Positions 1-8,133 of a stretch of DNA of 64,000 nt are shown in pieces. The notes under the pieces are model-generated. The model was given only the letters and a program-made list of their open reading frames with translations. It did not search any database and was not told where the DNA came from. The stretch's first letter is position 1. Each line of letters begins with the position of its first letter. The position numbers and the translations under genes are program-made. The DNA is from QHXQ01 sp045807745. GTDB lineage: Bacteria > Acidobacteriota > Blastocatellia > Pyrinomonadales > Pyrinomonadaceae. The DNA lies in the NCBI GenBank assembly GCA_045807745.1, contig JBJMGT010000044.1:1-64000 (forward strand), in the 5' to 3' direction.

Positions 1-24
1 GGCCGATCCTTACAAGGATCGGCC
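1..24. terminator. short perfect inverted repeat at window edge
   Basis: Bases 1-11 are the exact reverse complement of 14-24, leaving a two-base centre. It may be the hairpin of a terminator for a gene left of the window, but no T-tract is visible and the flank is missing, so the role is open. Confidence 0.35.
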
Positions 25-427
25 GCCCCACTTGCTTTGCGCCATGGGCTAATTGCTGCGGCCGGGCAAGGCATTTGGCGACGCGGCAAACAGTTCAAAA
101 CTCTCATTTTGCCGGTCTTTCGCCGCCTATCTTCAGGCATCTAAAACCGCCGCTCATGCCTCTAATATCGGGTATTTACGGGAGCATAATTCCAGTTGTT
201 TTAACTCCACGTAAACGCTATGATGAGATTGGCTGCGACCACGCAGGCCCGCCTCACATCAATTGCTCGCTGGCCCCCTCCAGTGTTGAGCTTTTGGCGC
301 TCAATCACCTCTGTTTAGCTGCACATTATTGTTGCTGCAAGACTATCCGCCGCCGCTATTAGTCTGCGTTGCTGGCGTGGTTTGCCGAGCAGCCGGTCGC
401 TGGTCAAGCTGATACGGGAATAAACTT
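25..427. other. intergenic stretch without a convincing gene
   Basis: About 400 bases precede the first secreted protease. A 95-codon open frame starting with TTG at 75 has no ribosome binding site and a composition unlike a protein, so it is not called. The stretch probably contains the promoter of the gene starting at 428, but no clear -35/-10 pair was found. Confidence 0.5.
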
Positions 428-3304
428 ATGAGTAATTCGCCTGCTAAATATTTCATGCGTCATGCACATGCCGCGCCGTTAGCGCTCGCGTTTACGTTGC
501 TGCTCGGATTGTTTGCGCCCTTTGGCGGCGGCGTCTATGCGCAGACCGCTCTGCCTGCGGGCAAAGGCCAATATTTCGCCCCGGAGAACAGTCCGGCGTT
601 TATCGTCTACCAATCGCCGGACGGCGAAGTGACCTGTCGCGACGCGACGCCGGAAGAGGCCAATGCGCTCGGCAATAGGACGGGCGTCAAGCTGCATCAG
701 ATCAATCACCTTGAAGAGGTCACGGTCGCGCCGGACGGCTCTGTCCACTTAAACTCGTCAGTCAGCACCGTCACATCGGGCATGACCATCGTCTTGCAGG
801 GCACGCCGCAACTCGAAGCCAATCCGGCAGCGAAGCAAGCGTTCATCAATGCCGCCGCCAAGTGGGAGGCGCTCATCGCCGATCCGATCACGGTCGTCCT
901 CGACGTGGATTTCGGCTCGACCCACTTCGGCACGGCGTTCTCATCCTCAAACATCCTCGGCGCGACGAGCACACAGAGCCTATTCAGCAACAATAATTAT
1001 GCGAGCGTTCGCCAGCGGCTCATCAGCCACGCGCCCGCCGGCTCGGAAGAAGCAAGCGTCCTCAGCAATCTGCCGGCGAGCAGCCTGCCGACGGACATCG
1101 GTAATGTCACGACACTCTTGGTCGCCAGCCCCGTCCTGCGCGCGCTCGGCATGATCAACGCCGTGGCCGATCCCAACACCGAAACCAACTTCGGCCCGCC
1201 GCCGGCCATCGGCTTCAACTCGGCCTTCGGCTTCGACTTTGATCCGACCAACGGCGTCACGGCCAATCAGACCGACTTCGACTCGGTCGCCGTCCACGAG
1301 ATCGGACACGCCCTCGGCTTCACCTCGGAAGCGGGCGCGAAAGAGTTGCAGCCCACGCGCCAACTGCTCGCGTCGGTCTGGGACCTCTATCGCTTCCGCC
1401 CCGGCACGGCGACCAGCGCTAATTTCTCGACCGCGCAGCGCGTGCTCAATTCGGGCACGGACTCGTCCGACCGGCGTGTGCAGTTCAATGGCAACACCGA
1501 AGTGGAACTCTCGACGGGCAAGCCCGACGGTACGGGCGGCGACGGTAATCAGTCGAGCCACTGGAAGGATGACGGGCTGGGCGTGCCCTTTATCGGCATT
1601 ATGGACCCGTCGATCCGGCGCGGCGTGCACGAACAGATCACCGCGAACGATCAACGCGCCATAGACTTCTTCGGCTACAGCGTCGGCCAAGTAACAGTGA
1701 CGCCGCCGCCCGCCAACGACAACTTCGTTAGCGCGCAGCAGCTTAGCAGCAGTACTTCGGGGCGCGTGACGGGCACGAACGCTGGCGCGACCAAAGAGGT
1801 GGGCGAGCCGAGCCATTCACCCGACGGCAACCCCGGCGGCAAGTCCGTCTGGTATCGCTGGCAAGCACCGGCGAGCGGCACGACTACGCTCAGCACCGGC
1901 GACATCGGTCTCGGCGCGGCCAGCGATTTCGACACGGTGCTCGCCGTCTACACAGGCGCGAATGTGAGCGCTCTGACCGCCATCACGAAGAACGACGACA
2001 TCGACACTAACGGCGGAGTTGTTGCCAGCACCGTGACGTTCAACGCCGTCGCGGGCACGACCTATCAGATCGCAGTTGACGGCTACGCCGCCGACGAGGG
2101 CAACATCGCCTTGAGTTGGAACGTCGTCGTCACGCAGCCCATCGGCACAACCGTGCAGTTCGCCGTGGCGATACAGACGGCGAGCGAGACGAGCGGTTCG
2201 GCGCAGGTGACCGTCACGCGCAGTGGCGGCTCTGCGACGACCTCAACCGTCGATGTCAGAACCAACGACAACCCGGCGGCTGTGCGTTGCGACGACACGA
2301 CGACCATGCCGGGCGTCGCCTTCGCGCGCTGCGATTATGCGACGACCATCGACACGCTGACCTTTGCAGTGGGCGAGACCTCCAAGACGATCAACGTCCC
2401 GCTCATCGACGACTCATACGGCGAGCCGAATGAGTCGGTCGCGCTCACGCTCTCGAACCCCGTGGGGGCGAGCCTCGGCCCGCAGAGTTCAACGACCCTC
2501 GTCATCAATTCAAACGAGGCGGTCGGGCAGACGAGCACAGTCAATCCCATCTTCTCTGCGCCCTTCTTCGTGCGGATGCAGTATCTCGATTTCCTCTCAC
2601 GCGAGCCTGATGCGGGCGGCTTCAACGCCTACGTCAATCTCTTGAACGGGTGTGCGGACGTGAACAACCTCGATCCGAATTCAGCTTCGGCCGGTTGTGA
2701 CCGGATCGCGGTCTCGACCGCCTTCTTCGGCTCGCAGGAGTTTCAACTCAAAGGTCTCTACGTGTTCCGCTTCTACAAGGTCGCGTTTAATCGCTTGCCG
2801 CAGTACACCGAGATCGTCGCGGACATGCGCAGCGTAACCGGCAGCACCGCGGCTGCGGTCTTTGCTAAGAAAGCGGCCTATGCCACTGCGTTCGTCCAGC
2901 GCGCCGAGTTCACGAACGCTTACAACGCACAGAGCAATAGCGGCTACGTCCAAGCGCTGCTCCAGCGTTATAACACGCAGACGATCACCACCATCGATCC
3001 GGCCAACCCCGACGGCACGACCAAAGTGACGCTGTCGGCGACTGACCTGACTAACGCGCTAAACAACAGTACGCTGACGCGCGCGCAAGTCTTACGCGCC
3101 GTCGCCGATTCGGATCAGGTATTTGTCGCGGAGTACAATCAGGCGTTCGTCGCCATGCAGTACTACGGTTACCTGCGCCGCACGCCGGACGCGGCGGGCT
3201 ACAACGCATGGCTCAACTACCTGAACACGCACCCGACCGATTCACGCACAATGGTCAACGGCTTTATGAACTCGCCCGAATATCGCCTCCGCTTTGGACA
3301 GTAA
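428..3304 (+). CDS. secreted zinc metalloprotease with Calx-beta and DUF4214 domains
   Basis: 958 residues. Residues about 15-39 form a signal peptide ending near VYAQ. The HEIGHALGF motif at residues 290-298 is a zinc-binding HExxHxxGF active site (H290, E291, H294) within a region like the NF038122 metalloprotease family. Residues about 430-565 resemble a bacterial pre-peptidase-like beta domain, about 570-700 a Calx-beta domain, and about 710-958 a DUF4214 region with two copies of a QY-x-G/D-xL-R-x-PDxxG motif. Export followed by calcium-stabilised beta modules suggests a cell-surface or extracellular protease; the substrate is unknown. A second protease with the same DUF4214 tail begins at 36812. 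It is monocistronic and followed by a strong terminator. The family call is from motif recognition; the metalloprotease activity is likely. Confidence 0.82.
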   Translation: MSNSPAKYFMRHAHAAPLALAFTLLLGLFAPFGGGVYAQTALPAGKGQYFAPENSPAFIVYQSPDGEVTCRDATPEEANALGNRTGVKLHQINHLEEVTVAPDGSVHLNSSVSTVTSGMTIVLQGTPQLEANPAAKQAFINAAAKWEALIADPITVVLDVDFGSTHFGTAFSSSNILGATSTQSLFSNNNYASVRQRLISHAPAGSEEASVLSNLPASSLPTDIGNVTTLLVASPVLRALGMINAVADPNTETNFGPPPAIGFNSAFGFDFDPTNGVTANQTDFDSVAVHEIGHALGFTSEAGAKELQPTRQLLASVWDLYRFRPGTATSANFSTAQRVLNSGTDSSDRRVQFNGNTEVELSTGKPDGTGGDGNQSSHWKDDGLGVPFIGIMDPSIRRGVHEQITANDQRAIDFFGYSVGQVTVTPPPANDNFVSAQQLSSSTSGRVTGTNAGATKEVGEPSHSPDGNPGGKSVWYRWQAPASGTTTLSTGDIGLGAASDFDTVLAVYTGANVSALTAITKNDDIDTNGGVVASTVTFNAVAGTTYQIAVDGYAADEGNIALSWNVVVTQPIGTTVQFAVAIQTASETSGSAQVTVTRSGGSATTSTVDVRTNDNPAAVRCDDTTTMPGVAFARCDYATTIDTLTFAVGETSKTINVPLIDDSYGEPNESVALTLSNPVGASLGPQSSTTLVINSNEAVGQTSTVNPIFSAPFFVRMQYLDFLSREPDAGGFNAYVNLLNGCADVNNLDPNSASAGCDRIAVSTAFFGSQEFQLKGLYVFRFYKVAFNRLPQYTEIVADMRSVTGSTAAAVFAKKAAYATAFVQRAEFTNAYNAQSNSGYVQALLQRYNTQTITTIDPANPDGTTKVTLSATDLTNALNNSTLTRAQVLRAVADSDQVFVAEYNQAFVAMQYYGYLRRTPDAAGYNAWLNYLNTHPTDSRTMVNGFMNSPEYRLRFGQ

Positions 3305-3326
3305 TAAAGTCTGCCGGTACGAACGC

Positions 3327-3365
3327 AAATGAGTCGCCACTGTGTGCAGCAGTGGCGACTCATTT
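3327..3365. terminator. strong hairpin terminator after the protease gene
   Basis: A perfect 16-bp stem (3327-3342 with 3350-3365) closes a 7-base loop; the right arm ends in TTT. It begins 22 bases after the stop codon at 3304 and can serve this gene and, in reverse, the convergent diguanylate cyclase gene. Confidence 0.8.
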
Positions 3366-3398
3366 TATAGCGCTTTGCAATGAATGAGACGACTGATT

Positions 3399-3495
3399 GC
3401 CGGGGGCGCGGGCATCCTGCCCGCCGACGAGCCGTCAGGCGAGTCATTATTCGCGCTGCCGCGCTCATGGCGGGCAAGATGCCCGCGCGCCCGGC
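3399..3495. repeat. dispersed palindromic repeat, copy 1
   Basis: Inverted arms at 3399-3425 and 3469-3495 share the core GCGGGCATCCTGCCCGCC and its near complement. Other members lie at 11002-11099 and 51092-51233. This copy has CCGGGGGCGCG where the other two have CTGGGAGCGC. All three lie between genes. Confidence 0.75.
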
Positions 3496-3560
3496 GGCAC
3501 GCTATTAGATTCCACTATAGTTGTTGCCGCTGTTGATGGATCACGTCGAACTCACGTGAA

Positions 3561-4424
3561 CTAACGTGCCGGTATAGGTTCGCCCGACAGTTGCAGATGG
3601 ACGACGCGGTTCTTGCCTTCGTTCTTGACGGCGTACATGGCGTCATCGGCTTGGCGGAGCATGAAATCGACGGTGCGCGGCGGGGTCGTCCACGTGACGA
3701 CGCCGATGCTGAAGCTGATGGGCCAGCCGCCGCGCGCGATGACGGCCGTGATGCGTTCATGCATGCGGCGAACAACAGCGCGGGCCGCTTCGTCGCCCGT
3801 CTCCGGCATCAGGATCACAAATTCGTCACCGCCGAGCCGCGCGATCAGATCAAGCTCGCGCAAGCTCTGGCGGATCGTCTCGCCGACGGCGCGCAGGACG
3901 GCATCGCCGGTGCTGTGGCCGTAGCGGTCGTTCACCGCTTTGAAGTTGTCCACGTCCATGTAAGCGACGGTGAACGGATGCGGGAAGCGACGCGCGCGCG
4001 CAATCTCCTGCTGCGCAGCGGCCATGAACGAGCGCCTGTTAAGTAGCCCCGTGAGATCGTCCGTGCGCGCCAACTCGCGCTCGTGTTCAAGTGAGCGGCG
4101 CAGGGCCGAGACGAAGTAGGCGACAAAGAGGAACGCGCCGAGACTCGTCAAGGCGTTGACGAACGGCAGCCACGGACGCGCGACTGTGTGGACGAACAGT
4201 ATCTCGTTCGTCAGATTGAACAGCGTGCTCACGCCGGCCATGACGATGCCGGCCCGCCGCCCGACCAGCCACGCGACAAACGAGACAGTCAGCAGGTAGA
4301 AGAGCGTGAACGATAGATCGGGGCCGGCCCAGTAGTTGATCAGACCTTGCAGGCTAACCAGCAGTAAGCCGAGTGTCAGCAGGAAGGACGGGGAACGCCG
4401 GCCGAGCCGTTCGATAAAGGACAT
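3561..4424 (-). CDS. membrane-bound diguanylate cyclase (GGDEF)
   Basis: 287 residues. Makes cyclic di-GMP from GTP. About four or five hydrophobic segments occupy residues 10-115, followed by a short linker and a complete GGDEF domain beginning at the ARTDDLTGLLNRR motif. The active-site loop is canonical GGDEF, and an RELD inhibitory I-site sits five residues before it, so product feedback inhibition is expected. No known sensory domain is recognised in the membrane part. A longer frame begins at 4472, but ATG at 4424 is preceded by GGAG at a suitable distance and starts a typical cytoplasmic N-terminus, so it was preferred. It converges with the upstream protease; nothing in the neighbourhood identifies its c-di-GMP effector. 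Confidence 0.88.
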   Translation of the reverse strand: MSFIERLGRRSPSFLLTLGLLLVSLQGLINYWAGPDLSFTLFYLLTVSFVAWLVGRRAGIVMAGVSTLFNLTNEILFVHTVARPWLPFVNALTSLGAFLFVAYFVSALRRSLEHERELARTDDLTGLLNRRSFMAAAQQEIARARRFPHPFTVAYMDVDNFKAVNDRYGHSTGDAVLRAVGETIRQSLRELDLIARLGGDEFVILMPETGDEAARAVVRRMHERITAVIARGGWPISFSIGVVTWTTPPRTVDFMLRQADDAMYAVKNEGKNRVVHLQLSGEPIPAR

Positions 4425-4798
4425 AACATTTGGACTCCGCGCGCGGCCGGCGGCAAAGGGGACACCGGCCACGCCTTATTTTGATGTTGCATGCAGCTTG
4501 CCGGTTCGCCCAACGGCCGCCCCCAGGCGAGATTGCAATTCAATAACCTCGAATCTTCTTCTGTGCTTGCCCCCTGCCGGCTGGCAAGGCTTAGCCTCTC
4601 CGCATAACAGAACGGCAGAGCCGCGCAGAAGTTGCGGCCTGTCGCTGGCACAGACAAGCGCGGCGAGGCGCATTCACAGGCGTGCGCCGCGCGTGTTAGA
4701 CTTGTGCGCGCAGTCGGGGCGGCAAAACTTGGCCAGAATGCTCGCTACCATGCTGCAACCGGCTGACATCCAAAGGACATATCCGATCTGACCTGCAC
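4425..4798. other. divergent intergenic region
   Basis: This gap separates the minus-strand cyclase from the plus-strand kinase and must hold both promoters. Open frames here on both strands lack start signals and known domains. No operator or RNA element was recognised. Confidence 0.5.
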
Positions 4799-6832
4799 AT
4801 GAAATTCTGTCCTCAATGCGGCGGCACATACGACGGCCCGGCCGGTTTCTGTCCCGACGATGGCACGGTGCTCGAACCCGCGCCCGCCATACAGGTCGGG
4901 CAAGTGCTCGACGGGCAGTACGAGATCGAAGCTTTCATTGCGCGCGGCGGCATGGGCACGCTCCATCGCGCCCGGCACATACTGTTGGGTGACCGCGTCG
5001 TCATCAAGATGCTGCGGCCCGAGATGCGCTCGAACACCGAATGGCTGCGCCGCTTCCAACGCGAGGGGCAGGCTGCGCGCCGCTTCCGCCATCCGAACGC
5101 GGTCATCGTCTACGACTTGCGCGCCAGCGCCGACGGTCTCACCTACATGGTGATGGAATTCGTCGAAGGGCACACGCTCGACAAGGAGTTGCAACAGCGT
5201 GGCCGCTTCACGCCGGCCGAGGCGCTGGAAGTGCTCGAACCGGTCGCGCGCGCGCTGGACGTGGCGCACGCGCACGGCGTTGTGCACCGCGATCTCAAAC
5301 CTGAGAACGTGATGCTGAGCCGTGATCCCAACGGGCGTTTGCAAATCAAGTTGCTTGACCTCGGCATTGCCAAACTGCGCGGCGTGGCCGACGTGATGTC
5401 GGGTGGTGATGACGGCGGGCTGACGGTGGCAGGGCAAATCTTGGGCACGCCTTATTACATGTCGCCCGAACAGTGGGGTGCGCCCCCGCGCGACGGGCAG
5501 ACCGACATAGACGGGCGCACAGACATCTATTCGCTTGGCGTGATCTTTTACGAGTTGTGCGCTGGGCACAAGCCATTCATCGCGTCGTCGCTGCCGGAGA
5601 TGCAGCAGGCGCACTTGAAAGAGACGCCGCGCCCGCTCCATGAGATCGTGCCCGATGTGCCTGAAGCGTTCAGCCACGCCGTGGCGCGTGCGATGGCGAA
5701 GGATCGCAACGACCGTTACTCGGACATCGGAGTGTTCGCGGACGAGTTGCGGACGGCGCTTGATCTGACTGTCATGCCGCAGTCCAGCGCGCAGTTCTCT
5801 AGCAGCCTCTCAGCGCCGGCCATCGGGTCGCAGTTGTCTGACAGTCTCACCGTTCAGCGTCCCGCACAGCCCGTCACGCCAGCGCCGGGCCGCGAGACGG
5901 ATATCGGCGCGCGCACTTCGTCTGAAGCGCACACCATCAACACCAACGCCGGTAGCGTGATGCCGAAGTCGGTCAACACCACGCCCGCGGCCCGCATGCC
6001 GCCAAACGGTGCGGCCGCAACGCCGGCCGCAGCTTGGTCAGCACCGACCCCTGTGGCGAGCGCACCGCCCGCAGTCGCCCCCGCGCCCGCGCCGCCGGTC
6101 AAAGGTCGCTCGGCCGCGCCGCTTGTAGTTGGCGTGATCGTACTCTTGTTATTGGCGAGTGTGGTGGGCGGTGGCTGGTTCGTGTGGCAGCGTCTAGCAG
6201 CAAAGCCTGTGTCTGACAAGCCGATTGAGAATACGAACGGTAGCACTAATGGAAACACGAACGGCGTCACATCTGCACCCGTCGAGGCTTTGAGCTTTTG
6301 GCTGGAGGCGTTTGATAACGTGCAACAGAAGACGGGACAGCGCGTCGCAGGCAACGGCGCGCTTGAATTGCGTTCGGGGCAACAGTTCAAGTTCCACTTC
6401 ACGCCGCATGCTCAGGGCTATCTCTATATCATCGGCCCCGGCCCCGGTAATGCGCCGACCACGTTTCTAACCGCCCGCCCGCTCGGCGTGATGAAGACGA
6501 ACAAAGCCTTAGCCGATGCTGATTTCAGTTTCCCTTATGGCCCTGGCGCGGTGCTCGAATTAGACCGTAACCCAGCTACAGAAGAGTACACGGTCATCTT
6601 CTCTCCGACGCCGCTGCTCGCGCCCGCATTTCTGGCCGCGCAGGCCGGGCACGAGTTGACGCCTGCTGAACAGGCAGAACTGGAAAACTTACGCGCGCAG
6701 ACGCAAACCGGCGCGACGGCCGCGCGCGTACAGGAAATAAGCGGAGCGCAGCCCGCCGTGGCCGTGAATGTGCCCGGCAAAGATAAATTAGGGCAGCCCG
6801 TCATCTTCGATATACGCATCGAACACAAGTGA
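4799..6832 (+). CDS. zinc-ribbon Ser/Thr protein kinase with DUF4384 tail
   Basis: 677 residues. The N-terminus has a small ribbon with CPQC and FCPDDG (C4, C7, C18; the fourth ligand is not an obvious cysteine). The kinase domain spans about 40-300: a glycine loop ARGGMGT, catalytic K70, HRDLKPEN with D165, DLG with D187 in place of DFG, and the activation segment GTPYYMSPEQW. A Pro/Ala-rich linker leads to one membrane helix at about 440-468. The outer part, about 490-677, is a DUF4384 domain. It is therefore a membrane receptor-like kinase with the kinase inside. The next gene overlaps or abuts it and encodes a free DUF4384 protein, and a CHAT protein follows, suggesting one pathway. Substrates are unknown. 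Confidence 0.9.
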   Translation: MKFCPQCGGTYDGPAGFCPDDGTVLEPAPAIQVGQVLDGQYEIEAFIARGGMGTLHRARHILLGDRVVIKMLRPEMRSNTEWLRRFQREGQAARRFRHPNAVIVYDLRASADGLTYMVMEFVEGHTLDKELQQRGRFTPAEALEVLEPVARALDVAHAHGVVHRDLKPENVMLSRDPNGRLQIKLLDLGIAKLRGVADVMSGGDDGGLTVAGQILGTPYYMSPEQWGAPPRDGQTDIDGRTDIYSLGVIFYELCAGHKPFIASSLPEMQQAHLKETPRPLHEIVPDVPEAFSHAVARAMAKDRNDRYSDIGVFADELRTALDLTVMPQSSAQFSSSLSAPAIGSQLSDSLTVQRPAQPVTPAPGRETDIGARTSSEAHTINTNAGSVMPKSVNTTPAARMPPNGAAATPAAAWSAPTPVASAPPAVAPAPAPPVKGRSAAPLVVGVIVLLLLASVVGGGWFVWQRLAAKPVSDKPIENTNGSTNGNTNGVTSAPVEALSFWLEAFDNVQQKTGQRVAGNGALELRSGQQFKFHFTPHAQGYLYIIGPGPGNAPTTFLTARPLGVMKTNKALADADFSFPYGPGAVLELDRNPATEEYTVIFSPTPLLAPAFLAAQAGHELTPAEQAELENLRAQTQTGATAARVQEISGAQPAVAVNVPGKDKLGQPVIFDIRIEHK

Positions 6833-6897
6833 GTATGAAGTCAAACATCGTCAACCTGCCTCATCCGTTCGTTCCCTCTGAAAGGAGCACGCCATTC

Positions 6898-7878
6898 ATG
6901 TGCGCGAAACTTTTTCATCTGTTCTGCTGCCTGACGTTCTGCGCAGGCTACGCGCTCTCGGCCCGCGCACAGGGCGCGCAACAACCGCCCGCCGACGACG
7001 ACATACAGGTGCGCGGCGCGTTCCTGACCACGCGCCCCGCTCCGCCCGAACGGAAGCCGACGCCCGCGCCCGCCAGAGAGCACACCAGCAGCGCCGGCAA
7101 CAATAGTTCTACCAAGATCGCGCACAACGAGGCGGCGAAGAACACGGGCACGACTCCGGCCAATAAGGGCACGGGCGTAAAGGTGAAGGGCACAACCGAA
7201 CGACCCGACACGAGCGCCAACGTGACCCTCGCCAACTTCAACCCCGCGGCCATCGGCATCGGCTATACGCTCTTTCAAAAGGATGTGAACGGCGACGCGC
7301 GCCGCGTCGATCCCAACCACGTCTTCCACGTCGGCGATGCGATCCGCATCTCGCTCGAAGCCAACACCGACGGCTACCTCTACGTTTTCTACACGGAGAA
7401 CGAGGGCGAGCCGCAGATGATCTTCCCCGACTCGCGGCTCGGGCGTGGCAGCAACTACATACGCGCGCACGTGCCTTATGAAGTCCCTTCGAACATGGAA
7501 GCGGACGAGCGTCTGCGCTGGTTCTCCTTTGATGCGACGCCCGCCAGCGAGCATCTCTACATCGTCGTCACACGCGAGCCGTTGCCGAACGTGCCGACGG
7601 GCGAAGGGTTGGTGACTTATTGCGCTGACCCGAATCACAGTTGCCCTTGGAATCCGCCGCGCTCGCTCTGGGCGCAGTTGACGAAAGGACAGGGGCACGA
7701 ACAGGTGGCAATGAGCCAGATCAAGGATGAGGGGCACGTGCAGACATCGGGCGAGCGCGAAGCGACGACGCGCGGACTGGGGCTGGCGGCCGACGCACCC
7801 GAACCGACCGTCGTGCGCATGAATGCCTCTTCGACTACGGGCTTACTCATCACCCAGCTCACGCTGGTGCATAAATGA
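6898..7878 (+). CDS. secreted DUF4384 protein
   Basis: 326 residues. ATG at 6898 is preceded by AAAGGAG with a 10-base spacer and begins a signal peptide ending near SARAQG; an upstream GTG at 6829 overlapping the kinase stop is in frame but would bury that signal sequence, so it was not used. A low-complexity Pro/Thr/Lys linker covers about 20-100. The DUF4384 domain follows at about 110-240, with GDAIRISLEANTDGYLYVFY typical of the family. The C-terminal 80 residues have no recognised domain. Because the kinase just upstream carries the same domain outside the membrane, the two may sense or assemble on the same ligand. The function of DUF4384 is not established. Confidence 0.78.
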   Translation: MCAKLFHLFCCLTFCAGYALSARAQGAQQPPADDDIQVRGAFLTTRPAPPERKPTPAPAREHTSSAGNNSSTKIAHNEAAKNTGTTPANKGTGVKVKGTTERPDTSANVTLANFNPAAIGIGYTLFQKDVNGDARRVDPNHVFHVGDAIRISLEANTDGYLYVFYTENEGEPQMIFPDSRLGRGSNYIRAHVPYEVPSNMEADERLRWFSFDATPASEHLYIVVTREPLPNVPTGEGLVTYCADPNHSCPWNPPRSLWAQLTKGQGHEQVAMSQIKDEGHVQTSGEREATTRGLGLAADAPEPTVVRMNASSTTGLLITQLTLVHK

Positions 7879-7942
7879 GCGCGCCGCTTTAACTAGCTCT
7901 TTTGTGGTCGCTCAGGTTGTCATGTCCGGCTGTAAAGCTTTA

Positions 7943-8061
7943 ACCGCAGAGGCGCGGCAATTGGGTAGAGCAGCGCAGAGGATTGAATTTAAAATTTCAA
8001 GGCGCAGCTTTGAAATCAACTCCTCAGCACAATTTCTACCTGACGCTTGCGCCTCTGCGGT
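7943..8061. repeat. inverted repeat with CCGCAGAGGCGC arms
   Basis: Arms at about 7943-7960 and 8047-8061 are near-perfect complements, separated by AT-richer sequence; the right arm is followed by CTGTTTTT. It fills most of the gap between the DUF4384 and CHAT genes and may act as a terminator or be a mobile palindromic element. A different element of similar style lies at 62502-62587. Confidence 0.6.
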
Positions 8062-8133
8062 CTGTTTTTACGCGTTACCTATTTAGAGTGGGATTGACTT
8101 TGGAGCAACGCGTACAGGATTGAAGAGGTCATT

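Noticed and set aside
75..362. 95-codon open frame before the first protease
   Set aside because: TTG start, no ribosome site, Cys/His/Arg-rich random-looking composition.
4336..4791. 151-residue frame before the kinase
   Set aside because: Overlaps the cyclase gene start on the other strand and lacks known domains or a start site.
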